Source: Ustilaginoidea virens
Taxonomy: Eukaryota > Ascomycota > Sordariomycetes > Hypocreales > Clavicipitaceae
Length of the DNA stretch: 64,000 nucleotides
Assembly: GCF_000687475.1 (NCBI RefSeq)
Contig: NC_057317.1
Location: forward strand, 5,456,501-5,520,500
Reading direction: 5' to 3'
This document shows positions 34,330 to 46,999 of the stretch, one piece after another. Position numbers and translations under genes: made by a program. Within the stretch, counting starts at the first letter, position 1, and every line of letters starts with the position of its first letter. The notes under the pieces were generated by a model. The model had not been told where the DNA came from. It did no database searches and worked only from the letters and a program-made list of their open reading frames with translations.

Positions 34330-34540
34330 TGATCATCTGCGCAGGGAGCATCACTCGTGATTTGACGTTGAATCTCTGGGCTTCCCCCGTAGCAGAGGGC
34401 GACATGTTTCTTACGACGAGATATCTGGTAGCGCGGTCCACAGCCTTGCGATGCTCAGAACTCGGGTTTGTCAGGAATGGACACAGCTTCGCTGCTGCAT
34501 ACGCGACATCCGCTATGACGATTCCACTGGGTCGCAGATG
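34330..34540 (-). mobile_element. Ty1/copia reverse transcriptase C-terminal fragment
   Basis: On the minus strand, 34534-34415 encodes a copia-type block: DVAYAAAKLCPFLTNPS followed by SEHRKAVDRATRYLV. This matches the conserved segment after the reverse transcriptase domain (usual form RPDIAYAVSxLxRFLxxPxxxH). Flanking sequence has lost similarity, so this is a degraded fragment. Confidence 0.8.
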
Positions 34541-34555
34541 AAAACGAGCGACTAA

Positions 34556-34725
34556 ATTCCAAGTTGAGACATGCAGACGTACAAAATAGGTACGTGGTTG
34601 AAACAGGAGCACCCACGGGGGAGTACCTTTCCAACCGCATACATTTCACATCAGGGATGCCGGCAGATGGATTTACAAAGGCATCGGATAGGCAAGAGTT
34701 TAAGCACTTTCGAGGCATGCTTGCG
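34556..34725 (+). mobile_element. Ty1/copia RNase H C-terminal fragment, plus orientation
   Basis: The plus strand encodes KLRHADVQ and then GMPADGFTKASDRQEF and KHFRGML. This is the end of a copia polyprotein (usual form TKLRHVD..H......MPADGLTKAL). It is opposite in orientation to the fragments on either side. Confidence 0.8.
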
Positions 34726-34770
34726 TTAGCATATATATGCGTGTATAGCCGAATATTTGTAATCGCGATG

Positions 34771-35013
34771 CAGCACATCCGAGCAGTCACTTAATGGCAC
34801 AGCCAGACAAGGGCCCAAGATATAGCTCTTTTCGCTTTGTTTAGTTGATGTCGGCGATCTGGCGTCACGGCGTTCTTTGCTTTATATCGCATGTTTACCT
34901 CGGGCAGCGCTTTGCTGTGAGAGGGGGCCCCTCATGTTCAATATCATTACGGGCCGATACATCTTGACGGCCCCTCTCTAGCTGTGTCATGAAGTGACTG
35001 CTCGGATGTGCTG
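34771..35013. repeat. Inverted repeat joining two copia remnants tail to tail
   Basis: The 22 bases at 34771-34792 are repeated perfectly in inverse at 34992-35013. Weaker similarity extends outwards on both sides into the two RNase H fragments. The 199-bp centre probably contains remains of long terminal repeat sequence. Confidence 0.8.
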
Positions 35014-35058
35014 TGTCGCAATTGTAAATAGGCATGCAGCCGTGTTGCGCTTATCCAC

Positions 35059-35165
35059 TTAATTAAGCATGCCTCGGAAATGCGTAAAGTTTGGCGTATC
35101 CAAAGCCTTCGTAAATCCGTCAGACGGCATCTCTGAGGTGCAAATGCGCAATTCGTATAGCGGTC
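35059..35165 (-). mobile_element. Ty1/copia RNase H C-terminal fragment, minus orientation
   Basis: Read on the minus strand this encodes SEMPSDGFTKALDTPNF, then THFRGMLN and a stop (35059-35061). It is the same end of the polyprotein as the plus-strand fragment at 34556-34725, but not identical to it. Confidence 0.8.
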
Positions 35166-35409
35166 ATCTGGACCATGCTGAAGGTGGGTTGTGCACTTGA
35201 TGGTCGTTTGTCTCCAGCTTCTTACTCAGTCGCCCAGCGTTGCGAGGCCTGTCCCACCTGGCTGCCGCGAGTGACTGGAGGCGCCAGCACTAAACAGGAC
35301 TGTGATTCGAACCGTGCAAATATCGATAATGGCAGCTTGCTGGCCAAGCTGCCGAGCTGCCGTCATAGCCAATCACAATATCGCTCCGCGAATGACGAAG
35401 TATCTCAAC

Positions 35410-37348
35410 TCAGCTAGCATGCTCGTGTCCATGGCGAGGGACTTTCCCTTTGTCCGCGTCAGATTCCTTGGCCAAAGGTATATTCGCCACTGTCAAGTCC
35501 ACAGCTCGAGCGTCGATATTGTCGTCCAACTCCTCCGGCAGGGCTAGATTGAGAGCCATGCAGACAGCTGCAGTCACTGCAAAGCCCGTCTCCATGACCA
35601 GAACAACGGCGTCGAGGAGACCCTTGAGTGCGTGGTTTCCGCCCGAGTAGGTGAAGATGCGGTCAAAGTAGGTAGGGACAAGTGTTGCGCCGTAGCCCAA
35701 GGCCAGGCCGGCAGTAAGGATGAACCGCGTGCGTCGGTCGAACGTGGTCCCGCGGTTGATGATTGCCATGCCGGATACTGCCACAGCGCTGAAGAGGAAG
35801 GTCGTCATGCCGCCTAGGACAGAGGAAGGGATAGCCACGAGAGCAGCGGCGAACTTGGCAAAGATGCCCATGATGACGAGGAAGAGGCAGCATGCCAGAC
35901 CGGCTTTGCGATTCGCACATCGAGTCAGTGCAATGACGCCGTTATTCTGGGCAAATCGGCTCATGGGCGTCATGGTCATCAGGGCGGCAGCGATGCCGTT
36001 GATGCCATCCGTGAGGAGACCGCTCTGGATCCGGGACTCGTACGTACGTCCTTGGAGCTCGATGAGGGATACGTCGCACGTCGCGGTGATGTCACCCACC
36101 GCCTCGGTGGCGCATACGACGAACACTGCCATTATGGGCAGCACGAGGGGTCCGTAGACGCTCAGTGGGAAAGTATGGACCCAGATGAAGGATACGACGG
36201 GGGCGGAATCGATGCCTGCGCGGTTGAAGTAGCCGCAGGCTGCGGCGATGATGCATCCGACAAGCAGCCCCCAGATGACAGAGGTGGACTTGACGATGGG
36301 AGAGCCGAAGCGTTCGCAGATGATGATTGTGATGAATACGGCAAAGCCCAGGCCCAGGTATTCGGGTGAGCCCCATGGCAAGGCATGCGGTGCGTTGATG
36401 TTGGGGCACAAGGCGAATAAGCCGGCCTGGGCTCCTGATGCGGCAGGATTCGAGCATGGTCCGCTGCCCCCCATCCAGTCCTTGAAGCCGGCTTCGACGA
36501 GATGGATGCCGATGAGCATCACCGTGGGCCCAGTCACGATGGGAGGGAAAACTTTGAGGAGGACCTTGGGCGGGAGGAAGGAGATGAGAATCTCGGTGAT
36601 GGCGCAAATGGCCGAGGTGCCGATCAGAGCACCATAGCCTTGCGGGCATGGGAGGAGATTTCCACGGGCATCCGAAGGACAGAAGCCGCTGGCGTACATT
36701 TGACGAAAAGCCCCTTGACCGATGGGAATGATGCTGAAGGAGATGCCGACAACAGAAAGAACACCGGTGCCGATGAAGTATCTATTGGTGGAGAGAAGGC
36801 AAGTGTTAATCGAAAAGGGCCAAGAACGAACCAGTTACAACGGGAGGCATTTTACGTGACCAGGGCCTTTGATAACAATACTTTCCCAACATGGTAAGAT
36901 CTTGAGTGTTGAAGACTTACTTTGTCTTTGGGATCCGAACTCGAGCTATTTGGACGCTGGACAAAAGTCCTGATACTATGAGAGCCGTAGAGACGAGATA
37001 TTGTAGTTGTGCTGTCTCAAGGTTTGCGCCTCCGGCTCCACCAAGGATCAGAGGAGGAGCTATAACACCAGCCAACATGGCCAAAGCATGCTGCAAGCCC
37101 AGCAGCATGCCGAGTAAAACGGGCATCCTATCGTTGAGCCCGAAGAAAGGGCTGCGGTGGGAGGTCTTGGTCATGAAAGGCAGATTGGGCCGGAAGAGAA
37201 AAGCATAGTCGTAGTCGCCAAGCAGGCCATCTCGGGTGGTTAATGCTCGACCGGCGCGTCGAAGGCGAGCCTTGACGCGCGGAGCATATCCTCGGTTGAC
37301 TGCTGCATTGGGCGGGACGATGGTATCTGAGGCATGGTCTTGGTCCAT
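35410..37348 (-). CDS. Uric acid/xanthine permease, UapA/UapC-type (NCS2 family)
   Basis: A plasma-membrane proton symporter for purines such as uric acid and xanthine. Two exons (37348-36921 and 36781-35410) give 599 residues; the 139-bp intron splices RIPKTK to YFIGTGVLSVVG. The first membrane helix has the essential Gln-His pair in MLLGLQHALAML (Gln86-His87). Helix 8 has the conserved acidic residue in VVCATEAVGDITATCDVS (near residue 369). The NCS2 signature reads QNNGVIALTRCANR (near residue 420). About 12 to 14 hydrophobic helices are present, as in the family. These residues agree with UapA, where they bind substrate, so transport function is likely intact. GATA-type words occur upstream (for example near 37452), compatible with nitrogen control, but this is weak evidence. 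Confidence 0.95.
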
Positions 37349-39196
37349 TGATGTTGGTGTTGTCGTGGAAAGGAGGGCAGGTTTGGTTTGCGCTAGGAAA
37401 GAGATGGATGTAAAGATTTTGGGGTCGGATGGACAAGTCGTGGCCGGGCGGTTATCATCAGTCCTGGCGGTTTATGGCCAACACCGTGCTGAAGCCGGAA
37501 TGTCTTGTGTACCTGCCTGTGTCCTCCTTTTCCAAGTCTGGTCTATACCATGTCGTCGTATTTTCTTGCCGGGGTGGAAGATTGCCGGAAATCCGGTAAG
37601 CGGCGCCTCTGACTTGTGAAGGGACCCGCGCATTCAACTTGAACAAACCGTCCAGTTGCGGACAAGAAGAGAAGGAGATGCAACGTAGCAGGAGGGCATC
37701 TGGAGAAGCCGGGGCCGGGGCCGCGAAGCAAAAGTTTGATGGAGACTAGCAACAGCAGGGGCAAAGGAGTGGACTCTCAAGCTGGTGTGTCGTCGGTAAT
37801 TGAAGGAAGCTATATCAGCTGGTGCCGAAGGCGATAAGGAAGCCGACAGGTGCGGTGGAACTGAGGATGGTGCCGTCATCAGCGTCGCAAGCAGCGCCGC
37901 TATCAGCGCCTCAATCAGCGCCAACCTCCCAGATTAATGGCGGATGCAAAGGCGGGGGAGGGGCTGCTGGAACCAAGTACATAAGGTATCTACCCTCACA
38001 GGAGGTAGGTGAGGAGGCAAGGTACTCCGTAGATTAGTTATCTACATACCTGGTACATGCCTGTCAATGAGTCTCTGCGCGAGCTTCGGTGGCATTTGAT
38101 GATTCAACGGTGCCAACAATCATTGTCTGGCTGGCAATTATAACACGTTTACGGAGCACCCGCGCGCATCTAGCCCCAGTCGGCTGCGGGTGGTTTGGCA
38201 CGGAGCTGCATATGCCGTGGACGCCATTGGCTTTCGAGACGTAACGGGCAAAGTCGGCAGGATTGCCGTCGGACAGGATGGCCATTTGACGGTGTGCCAG
38301 GTTCCGCTTCCTGGCGAGCTCTCATCGTGTCTAGTTGACGGAGCATTATCTGCATGCTGCTGGAGAGTTTTATCGTCGATGTTGTTTTGTTGACAGAGAC
38401 GGAAGGCATTGATAAGCAAGCAAGCAACTTGCCCACAGAACAAGCAAATCGTGGTGGAGCGACCCACAATCAAGACCGTCAGAAGCGGCCTGGCCAATCA
38501 CATACAAGTTTGGCAGGGACCAGGTACGTGAACCATGTCATCCCCCACACGGAGATTGCAACATATGCTACTGTAGTTTTGGGAACGGACTGGAATCATC
38601 CGTCCAAAGGATCCGTTTGTCAGGTCGAATCTTTCCGCGTGGCCGAGGACGGACCCGTTGGCAACCGCAACCGTCAAGAACGAAGCCGAAACTCGAACCC
38701 GCCGTGCACGATTCAGGAGACGGAACCACCAGGCAAAAATTAACGACAAGATCAAGTTCCAACAAAGTCGCGATGCGATGACAATGAGCACCCCGCTGAC
38801 TTTGCAGCCCGCGAAGCCATCTGAGCCCAGAAGATGCTAGCCCTCGATTTCCCGTCGCCCGATTCCAAGAGCACTCATTCTCCAGCTACTGATGGAAAAT
38901 GTTTCAACCGTCTAAATACAGCTTTCCGTTCTTGAATCAGTCCCCCGGCGCCTTTTCAATTCGAGTCATGTCGCTAAAATGGGGCAATTTTACCCCCCCC
39001 CCCCCCCTTGAAACTTGACTGGTGAGATGAAGATCAAGACACAATAGCCATCAAAGTGATGATCCCATATAGGAGAAAAGAAGATATTTAAAAGGGAAAA
39101 AGGGAAAAAAAAAGAAAAAAAAGAAAGAAGACCTCTCCACATATATGTACGGAGAAGGGAGCAAAAACTAATACAAGAGCACCCCCTCCCCCATTG
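37349..39196. other. Intergenic region upstream of the purine permease
   Basis: About 1.85 kb. A TACTCCGTA word lies at 38023-38031. ATCAGCG-type repeats lie at 37879-37922. Possible GATA-factor sites occur at about 37452, 38037 and 38406. A run of 15 C lies at 38993-39007, followed by A-rich sequence near the capping-enzyme 3' end. No gene is supported. Confidence 0.5.
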
Positions 39197-41817
39197 TCAC
39201 CCGAATTCCCTTGCTTTTCGCGCCAGCACTCGTACATTGTCCAGGAAGCCTTCAATCAGCTCCTGGTATCTGTGAGGCGCTCCACTCATTGCCTTGGCAC
39301 CTTGATCAAGTACAATGGGGGAGGCTAGTTCAATCTCGAGCTCGTGTTCCTTGTCAGTTCTTTGTGTGTTCTAGTTTTTCCAAAAGTCAGTTACGGAACG
39401 GGGGGAAAAAAATTGAAAAAGTCAGGTATGTATGTGTTGGCTTACTCCAGGACCTGCATTCGACAAAGTCACTTGAGTCAGATCGATTTGGTAATGCCCC
39501 TGCGTGTAACTCAGCCGATCTTTTTGTCTGTCTCCTGATTTATCAAATTGGGGGGGTCCAAGTTGTTCCAGCTCCTCTGATGGCCCATCCCAATCCATTT
39601 CTAGGTTGATGCTTAATCGGCAATCCATGGGATTCGTTGGCATGTGTATGTCGATATCTGCCACCCTTGCTTTGACAATCTTGTTGAGAACCTGCCCAGT
39701 TTTTTGGTCATATGTCACTCGGGCCTTCACGTTTCTGACCCGAGAGCCCAGCCTTGATCGCACGCACCCAGGAAGTCGGCTCTGCAGTTCCGGTGTGAGC
39801 TCAAAGTATCGATCGATTTCACGTCTGTGCTTATAATGTACTTGAACTCGACCTGCGCCATTAGGCGCTCGAGGGTCCGTCTGAATCACTACCTGGTTTA
39901 GAAAGTCGTTGAATGCTTTGTGATGTGCCTATGGTGCATCTGTTAGCCCAGACGCTAAAAAGGAGACGCAACGCGTCCAGCGCAAGAAAAGGGGGTCAGT
40001 ACCTCTGTCATGCTACTTCTGAAGGCAACTCGGCCATTATCATGAAGAACGCACTCCGTGTCTAGCAGCCTGTCCACTCTGTAATTTGTGTCTTTATCAA
40101 TCAAGGTGCCAAGCTTCGCTTCAATTTCAAACTGAACACCTCGGCTCATGATCTCCTTGATATCCGGGTTGTTAACCACGTGAATAAAAATAAAGTCGGC
40201 CACCGTCTTCGACATCTCCTCATATGGTTTGATACCGGTGATGCTGGCCTCCCATGGTCCCAGAATGCTTTGCGGCCCAGGCTCTGCAGTCGGAAGAGAA
40301 GCCGGTTTGGCTGTTGCCGACGTGGACGCCCTAAAGACGTCTGGCGAGGCATGCCGGCTTGGCTGATCCGTTTTACCACAGTTGCCGGTGCTCTCCATCC
40401 TGCCGTTGAGGTGCGAATGTGCCCTTTTCTGAAGAACAAAATTCGCTTGATTTGGCATTTTAATGCCAAGTATAGCAGCATCCTGAGCCCAAATCGGGGG
40501 TTGTGAACGGCAGACACGCTTCTTCTTCGACGCAGAAGCGGAAGACGATGACGATGACGATTTTGCATTGGTACCGTCACTGCCATTGACGTCGCCAGGT
40601 GGTGGCCGTGGTTCTTTATGTTCCAGCTCTTTAGGGCTCAGATAGCGGTCGCCCAGCTTGCGTTTGGCTGGTGTTACCACGCGGTCGACTTCAAAAGGGA
40701 AATTAGGAGCAGGTGCTTTTTTGTCATTGTCGACCGGGGATACCATTACTCGGTCAGAGCTACTAGCAATCGAAGTAACTCGAGTGCGGGGGCTGACAGA
40801 GGGACTTTGTTCGCGCGATTGAAGCGATCTGGATCGTTGGTGAGCCTGGCCGGCGGGCAACTCCCTATGTGTTGGTCCCGATACTCGACGGAGAGACGCA
40901 TTTGCTTGCGCTGGTGATTGTGGCGGCTGACCGTTGCTGACAGACGCCATCCTTTGCTGATATGAACTGGGAAGCTGTGACAAGCTCGTCAGTTGTCCAG
41001 GATGTGGGCGGGTAGCAGTTGATTGAGGTGGACCGAGTGGAGTGGGAGGTTGTGAAGGGTGACGGTGTTCAGAATTCGCACGTGTTGGTTGAACAGGGCT
41101 GCCGTGGGCATGCGGCGGACCGAATTGGTGCTGGCTGTGCGTCGAGTTGGGCGTCGGTGTTGATTGTGTAGACTGAGACCGTTGATGCAAATACTGTTGC
41201 GACGGACCGGTAGCAGTGCTGATCGGGGGTGTTTGTGGGACTTGGAGTTGGTGTTGCTGGACATAATTGCCCGGCGGAAGAGAAGCCTCCCTTTGCGGAT
41301 ACGCATCCGGATTTTGCGGTTGTTGAGCGTAATATACAGGGGTATGCTGATGCCGTTGATGTGGGCTCGTCATAATTTGGGAAGCCTGAGTCGGAGGAAA
41401 CGGGTGTCCTGAGGAACCATCAGGGTTGTGGTTTGGGGTAGGTGCAAGTCGGTAGGGCGACTGCGCTGGCGCAGGCATTCCTCCAGGAGACCGTGGGTCA
41501 TGAAACGATCCGGGATGGTGAGGAAGATGAACCTGCGAAGGACGCGCTGCATGTTGCGGACCGGCATTCTGGTACGGCGAAGGGAGATACGGGTTAGGTG
41601 GCTGATGCTGTTGCTGTTGTTGAACATGGACAGGATATTCTTGGCCTACCGGTTTGCCTGGAGATGGATGAGGTGGTGCTTGTGCATATTCCCGGTAGCC
41701 GTATGGAGCGGGACTTTGCGACGGCCTGGATTGAGGTTGCTGCTGAGGAGTGGGCGGAGCTTTGGACGGCCTGCGATCGCCGTTATCCGATGTGTTGAGA
41801 ACCGAGCGAAGGTCCAT
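39197..41817 (-). CDS. CET1: mRNA capping enzyme beta subunit, polynucleotide 5'-triphosphatase (Cet1 type)
   Basis: This nuclear enzyme removes the gamma-phosphate of nascent mRNA, the first step of cap formation (EC 3.6.1.74, formerly grouped under 3.1.3.33). Exons 41817-40003, 39928-39446 and 39370-39197 give 823 residues, with introns of 74 and 75 bp. Residues 1 to about 510 are disordered, rich in Pro, Gln, Ser and His. The tunnel-fold catalytic domain begins near 518 (PWEASITGIKPYEEMSKTV). Its two metal-binding Glu-x-Glu strands are visible: QFEIEAKLG (about 562-570) and, in exon 3, HELEIEL. The first splice joins SSMTE to AHHKAFNDFLNQVV and the second joins TLSNAGPG to NTQRTDKEHE. The long disordered N terminus is larger than in yeast Cet1 but common in filamentous fungi. 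It works with a separate guanylyltransferase, not in this window. Confidence 0.94.
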
Positions 41818-43403
41818 GATGGCCGTTTCTGGCAGCAGCCAAGGCTCCTTTAGAATTTATTATTGTTTGGGCGAGACAGGGGATCGCGGAAGAGAAGCGG
41901 GAGGATCGCGATACACATCAAACAGATGCTACATCAACGGCTTGGTCTCGTCCAATATTATCTATGCGCTATTGATGTCGGAAACCGAACAGGTTGCAGA
42001 CTAAACTGGCACTGCGGACGCGAAGTAGGTGTTCGATATCGGTGAATCGCAATCGCAATCGCAAGTAAACATTGTCGACGCTGTCGCGGGTTTTGGGTGC
42101 CTGTAACTGTTGGCTTCGAGATGCCAAAACCGGGCGTTGTGGATTGACTGGGTGATGAGGAGCAGGGCAAAGCTTGGTGCAGGGCGCCGTTTGTGTGATG
42201 GTTTTGCGAGAGCTGGCGCAGGCAGAAGAGTAATCGTGCTGGATGGTTATCTCAGCCGCGGCGGGAGCATGGCGGTCGGCAAATGCTGGTCAGAGTCGCC
42301 AAGGCGGCGATGTTGCGTTGGTGTCAAGGCCAGGGATGAAGGGGAACAGATGGGGGTTAGTCGGGCAAACGTGAATGCGCCTCTGTGTTGACACTTTTTT
42401 TTTTTTTTTTTTTTTTTTTTGCCCTCCCCTGGGCTACTGTGCGGAAACAGGCAAGTCACAGCGTCTGCGTATGTACTGTACATATGGATGGAAGGAACCA
42501 CCCGAAGGACGGCCAACCTTATAGTTGGGTAACCAACCAATCAATAATCGTCTCCCCATCAAGTGCTGCAATTGGGCCTAGTTTCTCGCGACGTGGCCAA
42601 GTCGCCAAGTCCAGGAAACACAACAACCTGACACGAAGCCCTCTGTGTGTGAGAGACAACAATCCATTACCGTCGTAGGACCCTGGGTAGGACCCTGGCT
42701 ATCAGGAAAAAAAGAGAAAAAGAGGCGACTATGTCTTAGAAAGCTCTATATTCTCCTTGCAGCTGTGCTGTTGCAACTGGTACGGCACTGTTCGGTCGAC
42801 GTGGGTTCCTTCTGTTTTGTACGAGAGGAGGACCAGTACCCAATCAATTCTCACAGCCTCCAATAAGAAAGCGCCTTGTCTCTTTTTATTCACAGTGCCA
42901 GGCGCATTCTTGGACTGATGAATGGCATGGTGTCGTGTAGGTAGGTACGTGCACCTAATGCAGCATAGCCGTCATGACTTCACAGCTTTACTCCGTAAAC
43001 GTGTGCGGACTACCCGCTTACTAATCTAACAAGTCACGTGACACGTCAGCTGTCAGCCGTTGGTTCAGCTTGCTCTCGAATGCCAAAGCGAAATTTGTCC
43101 GTGCACGCCGTTGCTCAAGGCAGGCAGGCAGGTCGTGCCTGACGTGGACCATCTCGTGCTTTTTCACCGGCGACCTTTGCTGCGCGCGAAACTCGTCATC
43201 TTCCCACCCACTCAATCTCCTGCTCCGTATCGCCCGCCACCCATAATTTGTGACTTTGTACGTCCTGGTCGCTGCTTCAGCTCCCTACCTACCCAACTTC
43301 TTCACCGCGTCACCATATACTGCCCGACCGAAGCCGTATTGCCCTCAGCCATACAGAAGCAACCTCCTCGAGCCTAGTTTCTCATCCACTTTGAACATTC
43401 ATT
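41818..43403. other. Divergent intergenic region, capping enzyme and RPN2
   Basis: This holds both promoters. A run of about 28 T lies at 42393-42420. A TACTCCGTA word lies at 42989-42997, about 410 bases before the RPN2 start. The final 200 bases before 43404 are pyrimidine-rich with ACCTACC words. No gene is supported. Confidence 0.5.
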
Positions 43404-46400
43404 ATGCCTGGTCTTGTCTCGGCCACCGGCGTTCTGGCTTTCCTGGCCGATGAGGAGCCAGAGCTGAAGATTTTCGCTCTGCAAACCCTCAATGATGACA
43501 TTGATACTGTTTGGACCGAAGTTGCTGGCTCTCTGATTCAAATGCAAGTTGCTACACTCTGTCCAAGATAAGGATCATCACGGCTGACTTACGTCTCCAG
43601 TGAGGCCTTGTACGAAGATGATTCCTTCCCTGAACGTCAGCTCGCCGCCCTTGTCCTTGCCAAAGTGTACTATCATCTCCAAGCGTACAATGACAGCATG
43701 GTTTTTGCACTTGCTGCGGGAGACCTCTTCAAGTTGGACGCGCCGGGCGAGTTCGAAGAGACCATTATCTCCAAGTGTGTAGATCAGTATATCGCTACCA
43801 ACGCTGCAAAGAACTCCAAGCCACGAGCCGCCAAAAATACCGATCTTCCCGAGCTTACGACAACTTTTTCGAGCGCGTCCGACTCCGCTGTCTTGTCTCC
43901 CACCACCCCTTTCTCGCATACGACGCTGCCTCCAAAGTCTCTGCTGTCGCGCGCCTCCCTTGACAACACTATACTCGACGCCACTTTCCAGCCAGTTTTC
44001 AAACCCGGTCGATCGGGCTCGATTACTGAGCTTCCTGACAAGGCCACTGAGGCTTCGTTGCAGCGCATCATCGAGCGTCTATTCGCAAGCTGCCTGAAGC
44101 AAGGTCGCTACAGACAAGTCGTTGGTATTGCTGTAGAAGCCAAAAATCTCCATGTTCTTCGGCGCGTCATCAAGCAGGCCAGCGAAGATGAGAAGAATGC
44201 CAAATCGAAAATTCAAGACGGTGTTCCTGGACCCGCTGAAGAACTGATGGATTATATCCTGGGCATTTGCATGGACGTTGTGCAAGAACGAAGCTTCCGC
44301 ACCGATATTCTGCGCTTGATTCTCGACCTTTTGAACGAAATTCCCAACCCTGATTACTTCGCCATCGCAAGGTGCGTCGTCTATTTGAACTCCGATGAGG
44401 AAGCATCGCACATGCTTCGCACTCTCGTTTCCAACGGAGACCGCACATCTATAGCCAATGCGTACCAGATAGCCTTTGACCTGTATGACAACGGAACGCA
44501 AGAGTTCTTGGGGAAAATTCTTGCTTCTCTGCCCGCTCCCAAGGAGCCTGAACAGGAAGTCGAGACCTCGGAGCAGCAGGACGAAAACAAACCTCTCCTC
44601 GAAAATCAGGAAGCGTCTTCTGGAGACGACCTCTCCGATGACACCAAGGTTTACCGAAACATCCGCTCCATCCTGGACGGATCCAAAACCATTCGGCTTA
44701 ACCTCGAGTTCCTCTACCGCAACAACCATACAGACTTGAGCATCTTGAACAAGGTTCGCGACAGTCTCGAGGGACGCAACTCGATCTTCCATATTGCCGT
44801 CACTTTCTGCAACGCTTTTATGAACCAAGGCACCACTAGCGACAAATTCTTCCGCGACAACTTGGAATGGCTAGGCAAGGCTGTCAACTGGTCCAAGTTT
44901 ACCGCAACTGCAGCGTTGGGAGTCATTCATCGAGGCAACCTGTCGCAATCCAGGAAACTCCTGGAGCCCTACCTTCCCCGCCAAGGAGGCCTCAGCAGCG
45001 GCTCCATCTTCAGCCAAGGTGGCGCTTTGTATGCGTACGGACTGATCCATGCCAACCACGGAGCAGACGCCTTGGACTATCTGAAGACTCAGTTTAGCCA
45101 AGCGGAGGAAGAGGTGGTGCAGCATGGTGGAGCGCTTGGCCTGGGAATTGCCGGCATGGCCACAGGCGACACTGACATCTTCGAGAAGCTCAAGGAAATC
45201 CTTTTCCAAGATTCTGCGCTCAATGGCGAGGCGGTTGGCCTCGCAATGGGTCTCATCATGTTGGGAACTGGAAACGTGAAGGCTCTAGAGGACATGATCA
45301 CCTACGCCCATGAAACAACGCATGAGAAGATTGTCCGTGGACTTGCCTTGGGCATGGCATTGATTATGTTTGGCCGGCAGGAAGGCGCAGACGTCCTCAT
45401 CGAAGGGCTGCTCCACGATCCTGATCCCGCTCTGAGATACGGCGGCATCATGACCGTGGCTATGGCGTATTGTGGAACTGGGAGCAACAAGGCCATTCGG
45501 AAGCTCCTGCACACCGCCGTGAGTGATGTCAGCGACGATGTTCGTCGAATCGCCGTCATGAGCTTGGGTTTCATTTTGTTCCGCAAGCCAGGCAGTGTGC
45601 CGCGAATGGTTGAATTGCTCTCCGAATCGTACAACCCTCACGTTCGCTATGGATCAGCCATGGCACTCGGAATTTCTTGTGCTGGCACTGGGCTCGACGA
45701 GGCCATTGACCTTCTCGAGCCTATGATGAAGGATCCTACTGACTTTGTCAGACAAGGAGCCCTCATTGCCCTTTCCATGATTATGATTCAGCAGAATGAC
45801 GTGATGAACCCCAAAGTACCGTCGATTCGCAAGACGCTAAAGAAGGTTGTCGGTGATCGCCACGAAGATGCCATGACGAAGTTTGGCGCTGCCCTAGCCC
45901 TTGGAATTATTGACGCTGGTGGTCGCAACTGTACCATTGGTCTGCAGACGCAAACCGGAAACTTGAACATGGCTGGAATTGTTGGCATGGCCGTCTTCAC
46001 GCAGTATTGGTACTGGTTCCCTTTTACGCATTTCTTGTCCTTGAGCTTTTCCCCAACGGCCATCATTGGCCTCGACCATGACCTTGAGATGCCCGACATC
46101 AAGTTCCACTGTGCCACGCGTCAAAGCTTGTTCGACTATCCACCTGAGCAGGAAGTCAAGGTCGAAGAGGGCCCAGCCCTCATTGCCACGGCTATCCTAT
46201 CGACCACTGCCCAAGCTAAGCGTCGAGCGCAGAAGAAGGAGCGTGCTCAACGCCGAGAAAGCATGGACCTTGACCCTGCGCCTTCCAAATCCGGTGACAA
46301 GATGGAGGTGGACGACGAGAAGAAGACGGACGACCAGGATCAAAAGGAGAAGAAGGAAGGCGATGACAAAGAAAGCAGCCCATCCGATGCGAAGAAGAAG

Positions 46401-46999
46401 CCTGAAAAGGAGAAGACGGGCTATGAGATTGAAAACATGGCGAGGGTTCTTCCGAGCCAGCTGAAGTATGTTAGCTTCGCCGGCGGCCGCTACAAGCCTG
46501 TCAAAAAGGTAACGCTTGACTCCCACACCGGTCTGGCTTTGCGTGCGAGCTAAATTTGCTGACTTGCGTGCGTGTTTTCTTGCAGCCTACCGGCGGCCCT
46601 CTCTTACTTGACGATACCCAGCCCAACGAAGCAAAGGTGCTTATCGAAGAGAAGTTGAAGAAGGCTACCACGGAACGAGCTCCCGTCGCTGGCCCAGGCA
46701 GAGGCAGCGCCGGCGGAAGGTCTGGTGGAGGATCTCTTCTGGAGGGACTTGCCGACCCAACGCGAGGCTCCACTGGAAACCAGATGATGGCTCAATTGCT
46801 ACGTAGCCAAGCACGATCACCCTATGGTCCAGCTGACCCGCAGACTCCGGGAAATGCCAGAACTCTTGAAGGGGGACTGGGAGCGGCAGCTGCGGCGGGA
46901 GTGCTGACAGCGGTTGATGAGGACGGCGAGGGGGATGAGGAAGCGCAGACCCCTGGAGAATTCGAGTACATGTCGGATGGCGAGACAAACGACGAGTAG
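43404..46999 (+). CDS. RPN2: 26S proteasome regulatory subunit Rpn2
   Basis: Rpn2 is a scaffold of the proteasome base in nucleus and cytosol. Exons 43404-43543, 43601-46508 and 46586-46999 give 1153 residues. The first intron (57 bp) starts with GCAAGT instead of GT and ends CAG; it joins AGSLIQ to IEALYEDDSFPERQLA, a conserved block. The third exon follows a normal GTAACG..GCAG intron. The central proteasome/cyclosome repeats are clear: GLALGMALIMFGRQEGAD, LRYGGIMTVAMAYCGTG, VRRIAVMSLGFILF and VRYGSAMALGISCAGTG. A charged Lys/Glu region near residue 900-970 precedes the conserved RVLPSQLKYVSF end domain, and the tail is acidic and Gly-rich. Length fits fungal Rpn2. Confidence 0.97.

Larger units (their letters stand above)
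31229..35409. other. Gene-poor region with decayed transposon DNA
   Basis: More than 4 kb without an intact gene. The first 2 kb are G/C-rich with short direct repeats such as CACCCTGG (32280-32305) and AAGCTGGTCA (31838-31855). A TACGGAGTA word occurs at 32500-32508, followed by TACGGAGTG. A CTATA array lies at 33436-33460. From about 33900 the composition changes, and fragments of Ty1/copia polyprotein appear on both strands up to 35165. The 33150-33540 part may also be transposon-derived, but I could not identify it. Confidence 0.55.
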
